This document shows, one piece after another, positions 26,040 through 36,400 of a stretch of DNA of 64,000 nucleotides; position 1 is the first letter of the stretch; every line of letters starts with the position of its first letter. The stretch is from Parabacteroides distasonis (lineage in GTDB: Bacteria > Bacteroidota > Bacteroidia > Bacteroidales > Tannerellaceae), in contig JAFBIU010000008.1 in the NCBI GenBank assembly GCA_021531775.1, positions 43,068-107,067 of the forward strand. Reading direction: 5' to 3'. A program made the position numbers and the translations under genes. The notes beneath the pieces were generated by a model that saw nothing but the letters and a program-made list of their open reading frames with translations, ran no database searches and was not told where the DNA came from.

Positions 26040-29000
26040 CGTTCAACGAATTACGTTCCTGCAGACTCTTCTGCTGCTCCACGGCAAACTGTTGGTCACC
26101 CTCTTCCTGCATCGGCTTACGAACCTTCTCCTGCAAATATTCGAAGAAGATATAGAACACCGGTACTACAAAGAGCAAGGCCAACGTACCGATCGCCATA
26201 CCACCGACGACACCTGTACCCAACGAACTGTTACCGTTTGCACCGGCACCCGTCGAGAACATCAACGGCAACATACCGAAGATCATGGTCAATACGGTCA
26301 TCAAGATCGGACGCAGACGGGCCTGTGCGGCTGCGTAAGCAGACTCAACAATACCCATACCCTTCCGACGACGTTCCAAGGCAAACTCCGTAATCAAGAT
26401 CGCTGTCTTGGCCAACAGACCGATCAACATGATCACACCGGTCTGCAGGTAGATGTTGTTCTCCAGACCAAACAACTTGGCGAAGAGGAACGAACCCATC
26501 AAACCGAACGGAACAGACAGGATGACAGCAAAGGGCACCAGGAAGCTCTCATACAAACAGGAGAGAATCAAGAAGATCAGCACGACACAGATACCATAGA
26601 TAAAGATCGTCTGCGATCCTCCACTGGCAGCCTCCTCACGGGCCATACCACCATATTCATAGCTATAGCCGGTCGGCAATGTCTGTGCAGCCACCTCGGC
26701 AATCGCCTGCTGCGCCTCACCCGTTGAATAACCATCCGCTACATTCACATTGGCTGTGATGGAACTGTACAGGTTGAAACGGTTGGATACCTCCGGACCC
26801 AACACCTTCTCCAGTTTCACAAACTGGCTGATCGGTGCCATCTCCGTACCATTGCGCAAGAACATATTGTTCAGGTCCTCTTCATTCAAACGATATTCCG
26901 GCGAAGCCTGCAACATCACACGATAAACCTTACCGAACTGGTTGTAGTTGGAGACGTAGGCACCACCACAATAGCTACCCAACACATCCAACACCGTTGC
27001 AGGCGAGATGCCGGCACGCTTGCATTTGGCTGCATCCACCTCTACCTTGTACTGCGGGAAGTTCATGGCATACGAGGTATAGGCCATCGCTACCTCCGGA
27101 CGCTGGTTCAACGCCATCAAGAATTTCATGGCATAACCATAGAATACACTCTTGTCGCCACCGGTCTGATCCTGCAAGTTCAACTCGATCGCATTACCCA
27201 TACCGTAACCCGGAATCATGGCCGGCTGGAAACAGAAGACCTGAGCCTCCTTGATGGTTGAGAATTGGGCATTCAGACGTCCCAATACCGCATCGGATGA
27301 ATTCTCAGCCCCCTTACGTTCGCTCCAGTTCTTCAACTTGGCAATCATCAGACCGTAGGAAGTACCCTGATCGGAAATGAATCCATAACCGGATACACGG
27401 CTGTAATGCTCCACATTGGGCTCATTTTTCACGAATTGCTCCACCTTATCCATCACCTTGATGGTCTCTGACAAGGTGTTACCGGGAGAGGTGCTGACGT
27501 TGATCATGATAACACCCTGGTCCTCCTGCGGCACCAAACCGGTCTTCGTCGTCATCATCAGGAACACCAACAAGGCCGATGAAGCAGCCAAGCCCACCCA
27601 GCAGATCCAGCGGTGGTGGATGGCAAACATCACACCCTTCTTGTATTTTTCCAACATCGCATTGTACGAAGCATTGTAGGCTGCCCGCACACGTCCGTTA
27701 ATACTCTTGGCACTCTTGGTTCCCGAAGCCGGACGCATCAAGATGGCACAGAGGGCCGGACAGAGCGAAAGGGCACAAATCATGGAGAGACCGACCGAGG
27801 TAGCCATCGTCACACCAAACTGCGTATAGAAGATACCGGAGGTTCCACCCATGAAGGTTACCGGCACGAACACGGCCATGAAGACACAGGTACAAGAGAT
27901 GATCGCCATCGTCACATCACTCATGGCATCTTTCGTAGCCAAATAGGGCGACTTGTAACCGGCATCAAACTTGGCCTGTACGGCCTCGACCACCACAATG
28001 GCATCATCCACCACCGTACCGATGGCCAACACCAAGGCAAACAGGGTCAAGATATTGATACTGAAACCGGCTGCCATCAAACAGGCAAAGGTTCCGACCA
28101 AGGAGACGACAATCGAAATCGAAGGGATCAAGGTACTCTTGAAATCCTGCAAGAAGAAATAGACCACCAGGATGACCAACAAAATGGCAATCACCAAGGT
28201 CTCCACCACGTTGTGGATAGAGGCGAACAGGAAGTCATTGGAACTCATCATACGGATGAACTCCACACCCTTCGGCAGATCCTTGCTCATCAGATCCAAC
28301 TCATCCGAAATGCGCTGGTTTACCTCCGTAGCGTTGGCTCCCGCCACCTGGAACATCATAAAGGTTACACCCGGATGACCATCCGTTTCACCCTCGAACG
28401 CATAGGAGATGGTTCCCAGCTCCACATCGGCCACATCCTTCAAGCGCAACACTGAACCATCGCTATTCGAACGGATCACCAAATTATCGAACTCCTCCTG
28501 ACTCTTCAGACGACCCCGATACTTCATCGTGAACTGAAAGACATTCTGTGAGTTTTCACCCAGCGATCCGGTCGGAGCCTCCAAGTTCTGCTCGCCCAAG
28601 ATCGCGGTGATGTCACTGGGCACCAATCCATATTGGGCCATCCGCTCCGGATTCAACCAGATACGCATACTGTAGGTGTCACCCAACTCCATCACGTCAC
28701 CCACACCTTCGATACGTTTCAGACGAGGGATGACGTTAATGTCCAAATAGTTGGACAAGAAGGTCTGGTCGAACATACCATCCGTACTGGCCAGTGTATT
28801 GATCTGCAAGAAACTGGTCTGACGTTTCTGGGTAACCACACCAATACGTGTCACCTCAGCCGGCAACAACCCTTGCGCTTTGGAGACACGGTTCTGCACA
28901 TTGACGGCCGCCATATCCGGATCCGTTCCCTGTTTGAAATAGACCTGAATGTCAGCCGAACCGGAGTTAGTGGCCGTAGAATTCATGTACATCATGTTTT

Positions 29001-29220
29001 CCACACCGTTGATACTCTCCTCCAACGGCATGACCACCGCATTCATCACCGCTTCCGCATCGGCACCTGTATAGTTGGCCGAAACCATCACGGTAGGCGG
29101 TGCAATATCTGGATATTGCTCTACCGGCAACGTATAGAGCGAGATAAAGCCGATAATCAAGATCAGGATGGAGACCGAAAAGGCCATCACTGGTCGTTTG
29201 ATAAATAGATTTCCTTTCAT
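26026..29220 (-). CDS. RND multidrug efflux permease (HAE1/AcrB type)
   Basis: A proton-driven inner-membrane pump that ejects drugs, bile salts or dyes through the adaptor and the OprM-type duct encoded on either side. About 1064 residues, full length. The start KGNLFIKRPVMAFSVSILIL gives the first of twelve helices. The proton relay Asp pair is in LVLAIGTVVDDAIVVVEAV (about residue 400) and the Lys in GLLAKTAILITEFALERR (about 935). Porter-domain motifs are in QNRVSKAQGLLPAEVTR and GIGVV-type segments. The frame can be read 15 bases further upstream only through a TTG, so the ATG is preferred. It follows the adaptor gene by 18 bases. Confidence 0.96.
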   Translation of the reverse strand: MKGNLFIKRPVMAFSVSILILIIGFISLYTLPVEQYPDIAPPTVMVSANYTGADAEAVMNAVVMPLEESINGVENMMYMNSTATNSGSADIQVYFKQGTDPDMAAVNVQNRVSKAQGLLPAEVTRIGVVTQKRQTSFLQINTLASTDGMFDQTFLSNYLDINVIPRLKRIEGVGDVMELGDTYSMRIWLNPERMAQYGLVPSDITAILGEQNLEAPTGSLGENSQNVFQFTMKYRGRLKSQEEFDNLVIRSNSDGSVLRLKDVADVELGTISYAFEGETDGHPGVTFMMFQVAGANATEVNQRISDELDLMSKDLPKGVEFIRMMSSNDFLFASIHNVVETLVIAILLVILVVYFFLQDFKSTLIPSISIVVSLVGTFACLMAAGFSINILTLFALVLAIGTVVDDAIVVVEAVQAKFDAGYKSPYLATKDAMSDVTMAIISCTCVFMAVFVPVTFMGGTSGIFYTQFGVTMATSVGLSMICALSLCPALCAILMRPASGTKSAKSINGRVRAAYNASYNAMLEKYKKGVMFAIHHRWICWVGLAASSALLVFLMMTTKTGLVPQEDQGVIMINVSTSPGNTLSETIKVMDKVEQFVKNEPNVEHYSRVSGYGFISDQGTSYGLMIAKLKNWSERKGAENSSDAVLGRLNAQFSTIKEAQVFCFQPAMIPGYGMGNAIELNLQDQTGGDKSVFYGYAMKFLMALNQRPEVAMAYTSYAMNFPQYKVEVDAAKCKRAGISPATVLDVLGSYCGGAYVSNYNQFGKVYRVMLQASPEYRLNEEDLNNMFLRNGTEMAPISQFVKLEKVLGPEVSNRFNLYSSITANVNVADGYSTGEAQQAIAEVAAQTLPTGYSYEYGGMAREEAASGGSQTIFIYGICVVLIFLILSCLYESFLVPFAVILSVPFGLMGSFLFAKLFGLENNIYLQTGVIMLIGLLAKTAILITEFALERRRKGMGIVESAYAAAQARLRPILMTVLTMIFGMLPLMFSTGAGANGNSSLGTGVVGGMAIGTLALLFVVPVFYIFFEYLQEKVRKPMQEEGDQQFAVEQQKSLQERNSLNDEKK

Positions 29221-29238
29221 CTTTTTGCTGCTCAAATA

Positions 29239-30348
29239 TTATTTTACCTGTGTTCCCTCGCGAATCAGACCGGCACCTTCTGCCACAATCTCATCGCCCA
29301 CCTGCAATCCGTCCAAGACGACATATTCACGACCATCGTTGACCGGAGCCACCTGCACCAAGGTAGAGGCAGCCTTGCCATCAACCACCTTATAGACAAG
29401 GGTCTTATCCTGCATACGTACCGTAGCCGTCTGCGGGATCACAATGCAATTGGTATAGCTGCTCGGCATCACGATGCTGCCGGAAGCGCCACTGTGCAAC
29501 AGACGTGCCTCATTGGGGAAAGCAGCACGCACACCCACTGTACCGGTCTGCTTGTCAATCACACCACTGATCGATTCGATACGTCCCGGCTGCTCATACA
29601 TCGTACCATCGTTCAACTGCAACTGGATCGTCGGCATCTTCGTCAACACAGAATCCAGACAGCCATATTCGCGAATCAACGAAAGCAGCTGATTCTCATT
29701 CATTGAATAATAGACATACATGGTCGAATTGTCAGAAACCGTCGTCAAGGGTTTCGGAATGTTCGGTCCAACCAACGCACCGACACGATAGGGGAACATA
29801 CCCACCACGCCATCACTCGGACTCTTCACCTCCGTATAAGAGAGATTGTTACGGGCAATCACCTCTTGCGCTTGTGCCTGAGCCAATTGAGCCTTGGCAG
29901 TCAGATAGGTATTCTCAGAAGTCTTCAGATTGAATTCTGAAATCACCCTCTTCGCATACAACTCTTTATTACTCTGATAAGTCAATTCAGCCGTTGCCAA
30001 GCCTGCCTGAGCCGCCTTCACATTGGCAATGGCTGTATTCAGGGCAGCCCGATAGGGAACTTGATCAATCACGAACAACACTTGTCCCTTGCGTACCTGA
30101 TCACCTTCCGAGACACACAGTCTCTCCAAAAAACCGGACACCTGCGGATAAATATCAATATCCTGACGTCCTTGAATGCTCGCTGAATAATTCGTTGTAA
30201 ACGCCTTGCTATCCGTCGTAGCCACTTTCATCACCGCATAGGTCATCGGCATAGAGGGAGCCTCTGCCGCCTGCTTGCAGGAAACCAACCAACTCGTGCA
30301 GCCGATCAGTGCTACCAGCCGCAACCATTTTCCATTCACTGTTGTCAT
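29239..30348 (-). CDS. RND efflux periplasmic adaptor (AcrA/MexA type)
   Basis: First gene of the pump operon. The lipoprotein signal ends in the lipobox LVSC (Cys about residue 24), so the adaptor is lipid-anchored. IQGRQDIDIYPQVSGFLERL starts the lipoyl domain, a helical hairpin (about 80-150) follows, then LSYTEVKSPSDGVVGMFPYRVGALV of the lipoyl/beta-barrel region. Upstream ATGs are in frame, but they lie before the predicted transcription start and would add residues unlike the family; the chosen ATG yields the proper signal peptide. It is divergent from the AraC-type regulator with about 205 bases between the starts. Confidence 0.93.
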   Translation of the reverse strand: MTTVNGKWLRLVALIGCTSWLVSCKQAAEAPSMPMTYAVMKVATTDSKAFTTNYSASIQGRQDIDIYPQVSGFLERLCVSEGDQVRKGQVLFVIDQVPYRAALNTAIANVKAAQAGLATAELTYQSNKELYAKRVISEFNLKTSENTYLTAKAQLAQAQAQEVIARNNLSYTEVKSPSDGVVGMFPYRVGALVGPNIPKPLTTVSDNSTMYVYYSMNENQLLSLIREYGCLDSVLTKMPTIQLQLNDGTMYEQPGRIESISGVIDKQTGTVGVRAAFPNEARLLHSGASGSIVMPSSYTNCIVIPQTATVRMQDKTLVYKVVDGKAASTLVQVAPVNDGREYVVLDGLQVGDEIVAEGAGLIREGTQVK

Positions 30349-30379
30349 ATTAAATCTGTTACCTATTAAAAAACGGGAA

Positions 30380-30387
30380 CAAAGGTA
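30380..30387 (-). promoter_or_regulatory. -7 promoter element of the RND pump operon
   Basis: The minus strand reads TACCTTTG, matching TAnnTTTG. It is about 31 bases before the chosen adaptor ATG and helps fix that start. The regulator encoded divergently probably binds nearby, but no repeat pair stands out. Confidence 0.5.
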
Positions 30388-30553
30388 CTTTTTCTTGTCC
30401 ATTCTACTACATATATATTCGCCCAATAGTGTTCTATATTCACCCTTTCTATATTTTTAGAAACTATTTAACACCATTTCTACCACTATGGGGTAAAACG
30501 GAACAACTTTCATCCAGATTAGAACACCGACAATCATCCAAGAATCGCAACCT

Positions 30554-31520
30554 TTGCACCCAAGTACGAATGCAGCGATGAATATGGAAAAAGAGCAAAC
30601 AAAACAGCTACGTTTGGAAGATTTTAAGCAGTATCCAAAGTATGTTGATTACTACGACGAGGATATTGTCGTGATCAGTCAATGGGAACATTGTCTGTCA
30701 GCCATACCTTCTCAGTTGAATCAGCCCGTCAAATTGGATCTATTTCTGTTTTTTATCTGTTACGATGGATCCATGCAAGTGGACGTCAACAATCAACGAC
30801 ACATTTTGCAACCCAACGATCTGATTACCTGCCCTCCCAACAGTGTGGTTCAACATCATGCACTGTTGTCGAAGAGTTTTAAAGGTGCACTGATTGCGCT
30901 ATCTTCCAATTTCATGCGTCGCTACTTGCCGTGGAAAAAGCGGACATGGGAAGCGATCTCCTACTTGTACAACAATCCGGTCACTTCGATCCAACAGGGA
31001 CAAACCAATCGGTTTATTCCCTATGCCCAGCTGCTGAAGAAACAGTTTGAACTGGGCGATCATCCCTATCGGAAAGGGATTATCCATAGTCTGTTTGCAG
31101 CGCTGCTCTACGAGATGGCTTCGATCATTGAACTTGTTTTGAACCAAACAGCCACTGTTCGCATCGAAGACCAAGCGTTCAAGCAACGCGACCATATTTT
31201 TGCCCGTTTCATGAAAGCCTTGGATGAGGACAATGGTTCCCATCGTACCGTTAGTTATTATGCAAAAAAAACTTTGTTACACAACGAAATACCTTTCCAA
31301 GGTAGTCAAAGAGGTCAGCGGGAAAACCGCGATGGAATATATCAACCAGAATGCCATCCAGCATATTCGGTATCAACTATTGTATTCAGATAAAAGCATC
31401 AAGGAGATTGCTGATCAATTTGAGTTTTCCAATCTCTCTTTCTTTGGCAAATATGTCAAGAAGCATTTAGGTGTGTCGCCCTCTCAATTTCGAAAAGATA
31501 TTGATAAAGACAACAGATAA
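30554..31520 (+). pseudogene. AraC-family transcriptional regulator interrupted by a +1 frameshift in an A8 tract
   Basis: The N-terminal 240 or so residues carry a cupin-like sensor domain (LDLFLFFICYDGSMQVDV, PNDLITCPPNSVVQHHAL). The frame then leaves the family sequence at the tract of eight As at 31264-31271. Removing one A restores YYAKKLCYTTKYLSKVVKEVSG and continues with AMEYINQNAIQHIRYQLLYS, IKEIADQFEFSNLSFFGKYV and LGVSPSQFRK, the two HTH motifs of the AraC DNA-binding domain. As read, translation ends at 31393 without a DNA-binding domain. It faces the RND pump operon and is the likely regulator of it. The shift could be a real mutation, phase variation, transcriptional slippage or a sequencing error. 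Confidence 0.85.
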
Positions 31521-31578
31521 GTCACATAAGACATGTTTTTAGAGAATTTGTTTATCCATAAATTGAAAGACCAAATCA

Positions 31579-31621
31579 GGGCTGTCCGGAAAGTGATTTT
31601 AGGACAGCCCGACCTGTTTTT
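31579..31621 (+). terminator. Terminator after the AraC-type gene
   Basis: Perfect 9-bp arms GGGCTGTCC and GGACAGCCC with a 14-base loop, then GACCTGTTTTT. It also lies just past the stop of the convergent META-domain gene and may serve both. Confidence 0.8.
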
Positions 31622-32054
31622 AGTCAGCCCGTTGCAACGTAAACAGGACACTGCCTGCTTCGTCCAGCAACAGCATCTCGCCGGCCTCAGCTCCAGTCTT
31701 GACCGAAGCTACCCGATCCAAGGTTTGCAGAAAGAGCTGCTCCACCTCCATGTTGGGACAAGCCATCATGGTTGTAATCGCTTGCGTGATCCGCAAGGTC
31801 GATGGATGAGCCTCATCCAATTCCAATCCGCTGTTGTACAAATTGCAACTGGTTGTTCCATGCAATTTCTTGCCTGTCATATCAAACTCCATCGAAGGCA
31901 ATTTTTCCACCTGCTCGACAGCAGATCCGTTAATGGCAGTCACATTCCATTTTCCCTCTAACTGTTTGGCATCCGTCTCAGCAGACGAACAAGCACTCAA
32001 CATACCTGTCAATGCCACCAAGGCACACAAGCCTGTCATCATTTTTTTTCGCAT
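31620..32054 (-). CDS. META domain lipoprotein (HslJ-like)
   Basis: A 144-residue lipoprotein with lipobox MLSAC (Cys about residue 22). The META/HslJ domain is recognisable from LEGKWNVTAINGSAV, SMEFDMTGKKLHGTTSCNLYN, ITQAITTMMACPNMEVEQLFL and VLFTLQRAD at the end. E. coli HslJ is an outer-membrane protein linked with novobiocin resistance; the biochemical role is unknown. It is monocistronic, divergent from the M23 peptidase gene with only 62 bases between start codons, so their promoters are packed together. Confidence 0.9.
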   Translation of the reverse strand: MRKKMMTGLCALVALTGMLSACSSAETDAKQLEGKWNVTAINGSAVEQVEKLPSMEFDMTGKKLHGTTSCNLYNSGLELDEAHPSTLRITQAITTMMACPNMEVEQLFLQTLDRVASVKTGAEAGEMLLLDEAGSVLFTLQRAD

Positions 32055-32085
32055 ACGATAAATATGTTTATATGAATGAAAGCGG

Positions 32086-32093
32086 CAAAGATA
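32086..32093 (-). promoter_or_regulatory. -7 promoter element of the META-domain gene
   Basis: The minus strand reads TATCTTTG, matching TAnnTTTG, 31 bases before the ATG. Confidence 0.5.
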
Positions 32094-32104
32094 GGAATTT
32101 TCCG

Positions 32105-32112
32105 TAAGTTTG
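32105..32112 (+). promoter_or_regulatory. -7 promoter element of the M23 peptidase gene
   Basis: TAAGTTTG matches TAnnTTTG but ends only 4 bases before the ATG, so the message would be leaderless or nearly so if this box is used. Confidence 0.4.
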
Positions 32113-32116
32113 TGCC

Positions 32117-33373
32117 ATGAAACGAAGTCTATATTATATATATGTATGTTTAATGGGGGTCGTGATGGCCTGCCAACCGGTCAAACAGGCTGAACCGGTC
32201 GAAGAAGAGGTCCACAGTGAATGGGTCGATAGCCTGCAACATGTCTATCAATATGGCATCTGCATCGACAGCCTGGATCTGTCCGAATACACCTTGAAGC
32301 AAGGGGATAACCCGGCCATGGTCTTCAAACGATTGGGCTTCACGCCTCTCATGGCCGACAGTATGTCACGGGCAGCTGCCGATGTGCTGGATCCGACCAA
32401 ACTACGAGCCGGCATGAATTATTATGTCTTCTCCACCATCGACTCGCTTGCCTCCATCCGATACCTGGCCTTTGCCAAAAATGAGGTGGATTATGCTGTC
32501 ATCGACCTGACGGGAGACACCATCCATGCCTACGAGTTCAACAAACCGGTCACCCTCAAGCGGAAGTATGTCGAAGGTACCCTCAACACATCGCTCTGGA
32601 ACACCATCAAGGCACAAGGAGCGGATCCGCTGTTGGCCATCAAGATCTCGGATGTGTATGCCTGGCAAATCGATTTCTTCGATATCAAAGAGGGCGACTC
32701 CTATCAGGTCATCTACCACGAGGCCTACATCGACGACACAACGGCCCTGCACATTGCCTCGGTCGAAGGGGCGATCTTTACCCATGAAGGGAAACGCTAT
32801 ACGGCCATTCCCTTTACCCAAGACAGTATCTCGGAATACTTTGATGAAGCAGGGAACAGCCTGCGTAAAGCCTTCTTGAAAGCCCCCTTGGATTTCTTCC
32901 GCATCACATCGCGTTTCAGTAATGCCCGTTTCCATCCGATCTTGAAACGTTATCGGGCCCATCATGGGGTCGATTATGCCGCACCCGTCGGTACACCCGT
33001 CCGCAGCATCGGTGCCGGAAAGGTCATTGCCCAAGGTTTCATGGGAGGAGGCGGACACACGCTGAAGATCCAGCACAATTCCGTCTATACCACCTCCTAT
33101 ATGCACCTCAGCCGCTATGCCAAAGGGATCCATGTCGGGAGTACCGTCCAACAGGGAGAAGTGATCGGCTACGTAGGTTCGACCGGCCTTTCGACCGGTC
33201 CGCACCTCGATTTCCGCGTCTATAAGAATGGAGAGCCGATCAATCCGTTAGCGATGGAGGCTCCCCCTTCGAAACCCATCAGCCCCGCTTTACGTGACAC
33301 CTTCGAACGGGTGCGTGATGCGTTGCTTCAGGAATTGGACAGTCTGCATCTCGTTCATGGTCGGGAGCTATAG
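32117..33373 (+). CDS. M23 family (LytM-type) peptidase lipoprotein
   Basis: Predicted envelope lipoprotein (lipobox VMAC, Cys near residue 19) with a peptidoglycan endopeptidase-type domain. The N-terminal half has a LysM-like or OapA-like part (YTLKQGDNPAMVFKRLGF) and a beta-rich region. The C-terminal M23 domain shows RAHHGVDYAAPVGTPV with the first zinc His and Asp, GHTLKIQHNSVYTTSYMHLS, and GYVGSTGLSTGPHLDFRV. The usual HxH pair reads HLD here, so one zinc ligand His is replaced by Asp. It could be an enzyme with altered metal binding or a degenerate regulator; I recall similar variants in Bacteroidales. Monocistronic. Confidence 0.92.
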   Translation: MKRSLYYIYVCLMGVVMACQPVKQAEPVEEEVHSEWVDSLQHVYQYGICIDSLDLSEYTLKQGDNPAMVFKRLGFTPLMADSMSRAAADVLDPTKLRAGMNYYVFSTIDSLASIRYLAFAKNEVDYAVIDLTGDTIHAYEFNKPVTLKRKYVEGTLNTSLWNTIKAQGADPLLAIKISDVYAWQIDFFDIKEGDSYQVIYHEAYIDDTTALHIASVEGAIFTHEGKRYTAIPFTQDSISEYFDEAGNSLRKAFLKAPLDFFRITSRFSNARFHPILKRYRAHHGVDYAAPVGTPVRSIGAGKVIAQGFMGGGGHTLKIQHNSVYTTSYMHLSRYAKGIHVGSTVQQGEVIGYVGSTGLSTGPHLDFRVYKNGEPINPLAMEAPPSKPISPALRDTFERVRDALLQELDSLHLVHGREL

Positions 33374-33458
33374 ATAGATGCACAGCAAGCCCATTCTCTG
33401 CTAATACCTGTTAATATAAATGTAATTTATCCGTCATACCGTTGCAATCTCCCCAGCC

Positions 33459-33466
33459 TACTTTTG
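33459..33466 (+). promoter_or_regulatory. -7 promoter element of the susC operon
   Basis: TACTTTTG matches TAnnTTTG, with a GTTGCA about 14-18 bases upstream as a possible -33 part. Its position rules out the ATG at 33442 and supports the start at 33493. Confidence 0.5.
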
Positions 33467-33492
33467 CAAAAACTTTTAATAATGCAATTAGT

Positions 33493-36400
33493 ATGGGGAT
33501 ATTAAATGACTCAACGATTCGGAAAACGTTGATTGTAAGTACAGGCTTATTATGTGCCAGTTTGCAAGGATTCGCCTCTTTGGAAAAGACAACAACCATT
33601 CCAATTACGGAACAAGTACGTACGAAGATTCAATTGTCTGGTATCGTCACCGATAAAGAGGGAACTCCCTTGATCGGAGCAACTATTCAGGAAAAAGAGA
33701 GCGGTAACGGAACGATTACCGATTACGATGGTAAATTCACCCTGTCCGTCTCTTCCGATGCCACGATCATCGTCAGTTACATTGGCTACCAATCCCGCCA
33801 ATTGGTCATCAATGGCAAGAAAGAATTGACTATCATACTGGAAGAGGATTCGGAGACATTGGAGGAAGTCGTAGTCGTCGGCTATGGTATCCAAAAGAAA
33901 ATCAATTTGTCGGGTTCCGTCGATCAAATCAATGCAGAACAGTTGGAACGCCGTCCGATGACCGACCTTTCGAAAGGTCTGCAAGGTATGATCCCCAACC
34001 TGAACATTGATTTCACCAGTGGCGAACCCGGACAAGCGGCGACCATCAATATCCGTGGTGAAGCCTCCATCAACGGAGGATCCCCGCTGATTCTAATCGA
34101 TGGTGTAGCCTCGGATGCGGAAGAAATGAATCGGTTACTGCCCGAAGATATTGAAAGTATCTCCGTCTTGAAAGATGCCTCCTCAGCTGCCATCTATGGA
34201 GCACGTGCTGCCTTCGGTGTCATCCTAATTACGACCAAACAGGGAAAAGGGGACCGCATACAGGTCAGCTACAACAACAGTTTTTCATGGAAACGCCCCT
34301 CTCAACTGACAGAAAAGACTTCGGATCCCTATATCTACTTGAAATTAAAGAACATTGCCGTCTTAAATACCCCTTGGAGTTCAGGCCACGTAACCAGCGA
34401 TGAACGGTTGGAATGGGCGCGCCAACGATCCGATGATCCCGAACATACGGATGCCATCCGGTTAAATCCGCTGGATGAAACGCAATGGGAATACATGGGA
34501 AATCGTAACTGGACCAATTACTACCTCGACAAGGCCACCTTCAGCAATTCTCATCAGGTATCCATTTCGGGTGCAACCGAGAAAACGAAATTTTATCTTT
34601 CGGGTGGTGTTGATAATGAGGATGGTGTCTTTTCCGGCATCGTCAACAATGACAAATACCTCCGGTATAGTATGCGAGAGAAGGTGAGCTACCAGCTTTG
34701 GGACTGGCTGTCCATCTCAAACAACACCTCCTACATCTCAACCACGCGTAAGAAACCGAGTTACTATAACCTGAGTGACTTCTACGATGCGGAACCCCAC
34801 AACATGGATAAGAACCCAGATGGCACCTGGGCCAACAGTGAGTTAGGTATCGCTTTGGCTCAATTGGTCGATGGTGGTGAAGAAAAAACCGTTTACGACC
34901 GGTTGCAAAGTACCTTCTCGGCAGAAATGAATTTCTGGGAACGGATGTTGGTAATCAATGCCAACTTTACCTTTTCAAAAGGACACGAGGATTATGACTG
35001 GTACAAAAACAAATATCAGATCGGCTATGGTCCGGAGGATATCCGGGAAGAGGGAACCAGCCGTGCTTACAAAGCCAGCACCTCTGAACTCTATACCGTA
35101 CTCGACCTATATGCCACGTTTAACAAATCGTTCGGTAAGCATGCCGTTACAGGTATTGTCGGTTTTAACCAGGAATACAACCGTTGGAATAAATTTACGG
35201 CCGACCGTTACGACATCATCTCCACCTCCCTGCCCTCTATCGGACTGGCTTCCGGAGAGCAATATGTAGATGAAGAGTTCAAGGATTGGGCCATTCGAGG
35301 AGCCTTTTTCCGGGTCAATTATACATTCGACAACCGCTATATCTTAGAAATGAATAGCCGTTACGATGGTACCTCCCGATTCCCATCCAAAAAACGGTTC
35401 GGATTCTTCCCTTCCGCATCTGCGGCATGGCGTGTGGATGCCGAACCCTTCTTTGAACCCCTCCGCCAGACCTTCTCCCAACTGAAATTGCGAACTTCCT
35501 ACGGTTCGTTAGGCAACCAGTTGGTCACGGAATATGGCTACATTCCCTCGATGAGCTCCTCTTTGGGCAATTACCTGATCGACGGCAAACTGCAACAGAC
35601 CGTCACCTCCCCGGAACTGGTCTCTTCAGACTACACCTGGGAGAAGGTACAGACCATCAATGGAGGTATTGATATAGGGCTCTTCAACAACCAGTTGTCC
35701 ATCTCGTTGGATGTCTATCGAAGAGATACAAAAGGCATGCTTACCTTGGGTAAAGAGTTGCCGGGTGTCTTGGGTAAAACGGAACCCAAAGAGAATGCAG
35801 CCGACATGAAGACGCGAGGATGGGAACTGTCGATTGCCTATAAAGATGAGTTTTCCTTGAAAGGGAAACCGTTCCAATGGGGAGCCCGCTTCGTACTGTC
35901 AGACAACCGTTCCTGGATAACACGCTTTGACAACCCGTCCAAGAACCTCAGTCAGTATTACGAAGGACAGGAACTGGGTGAGATCTGGGGATTGGAAAGC
36001 GACGGATTCTTCCGCAGTCAGGAGGAGATCCAAGCGTTGGACGAATCGGAAATTATCCCGTGGGGTGCATTAGAGATTGTAGATGGTTGGCCCAAATACA
36101 TCGATCAAGATGGTGACCAACGTATCACCAAAGGAACCACGGTCGATCAACCGGGTGACTTGAAGATCATCGGCAACTCCTCTCCCCGATTCCGCTTTGG
36201 TATCAACCTCAATGCCGAATGGAATGGATTCGATCTGTCGGCTTTCTTGCAGGGAATCGGAAAACGGGACTACTACCCCATCAGCTATCTCTACTGGAGC
36301 TTCTATCAGCAGCCCTACACAGGAGGACAGATCCATGCGTTTGACTTTTATCGTCCGGTCACCGACAACGAGGTGGACATGGCCAAACATTCACAATCCT

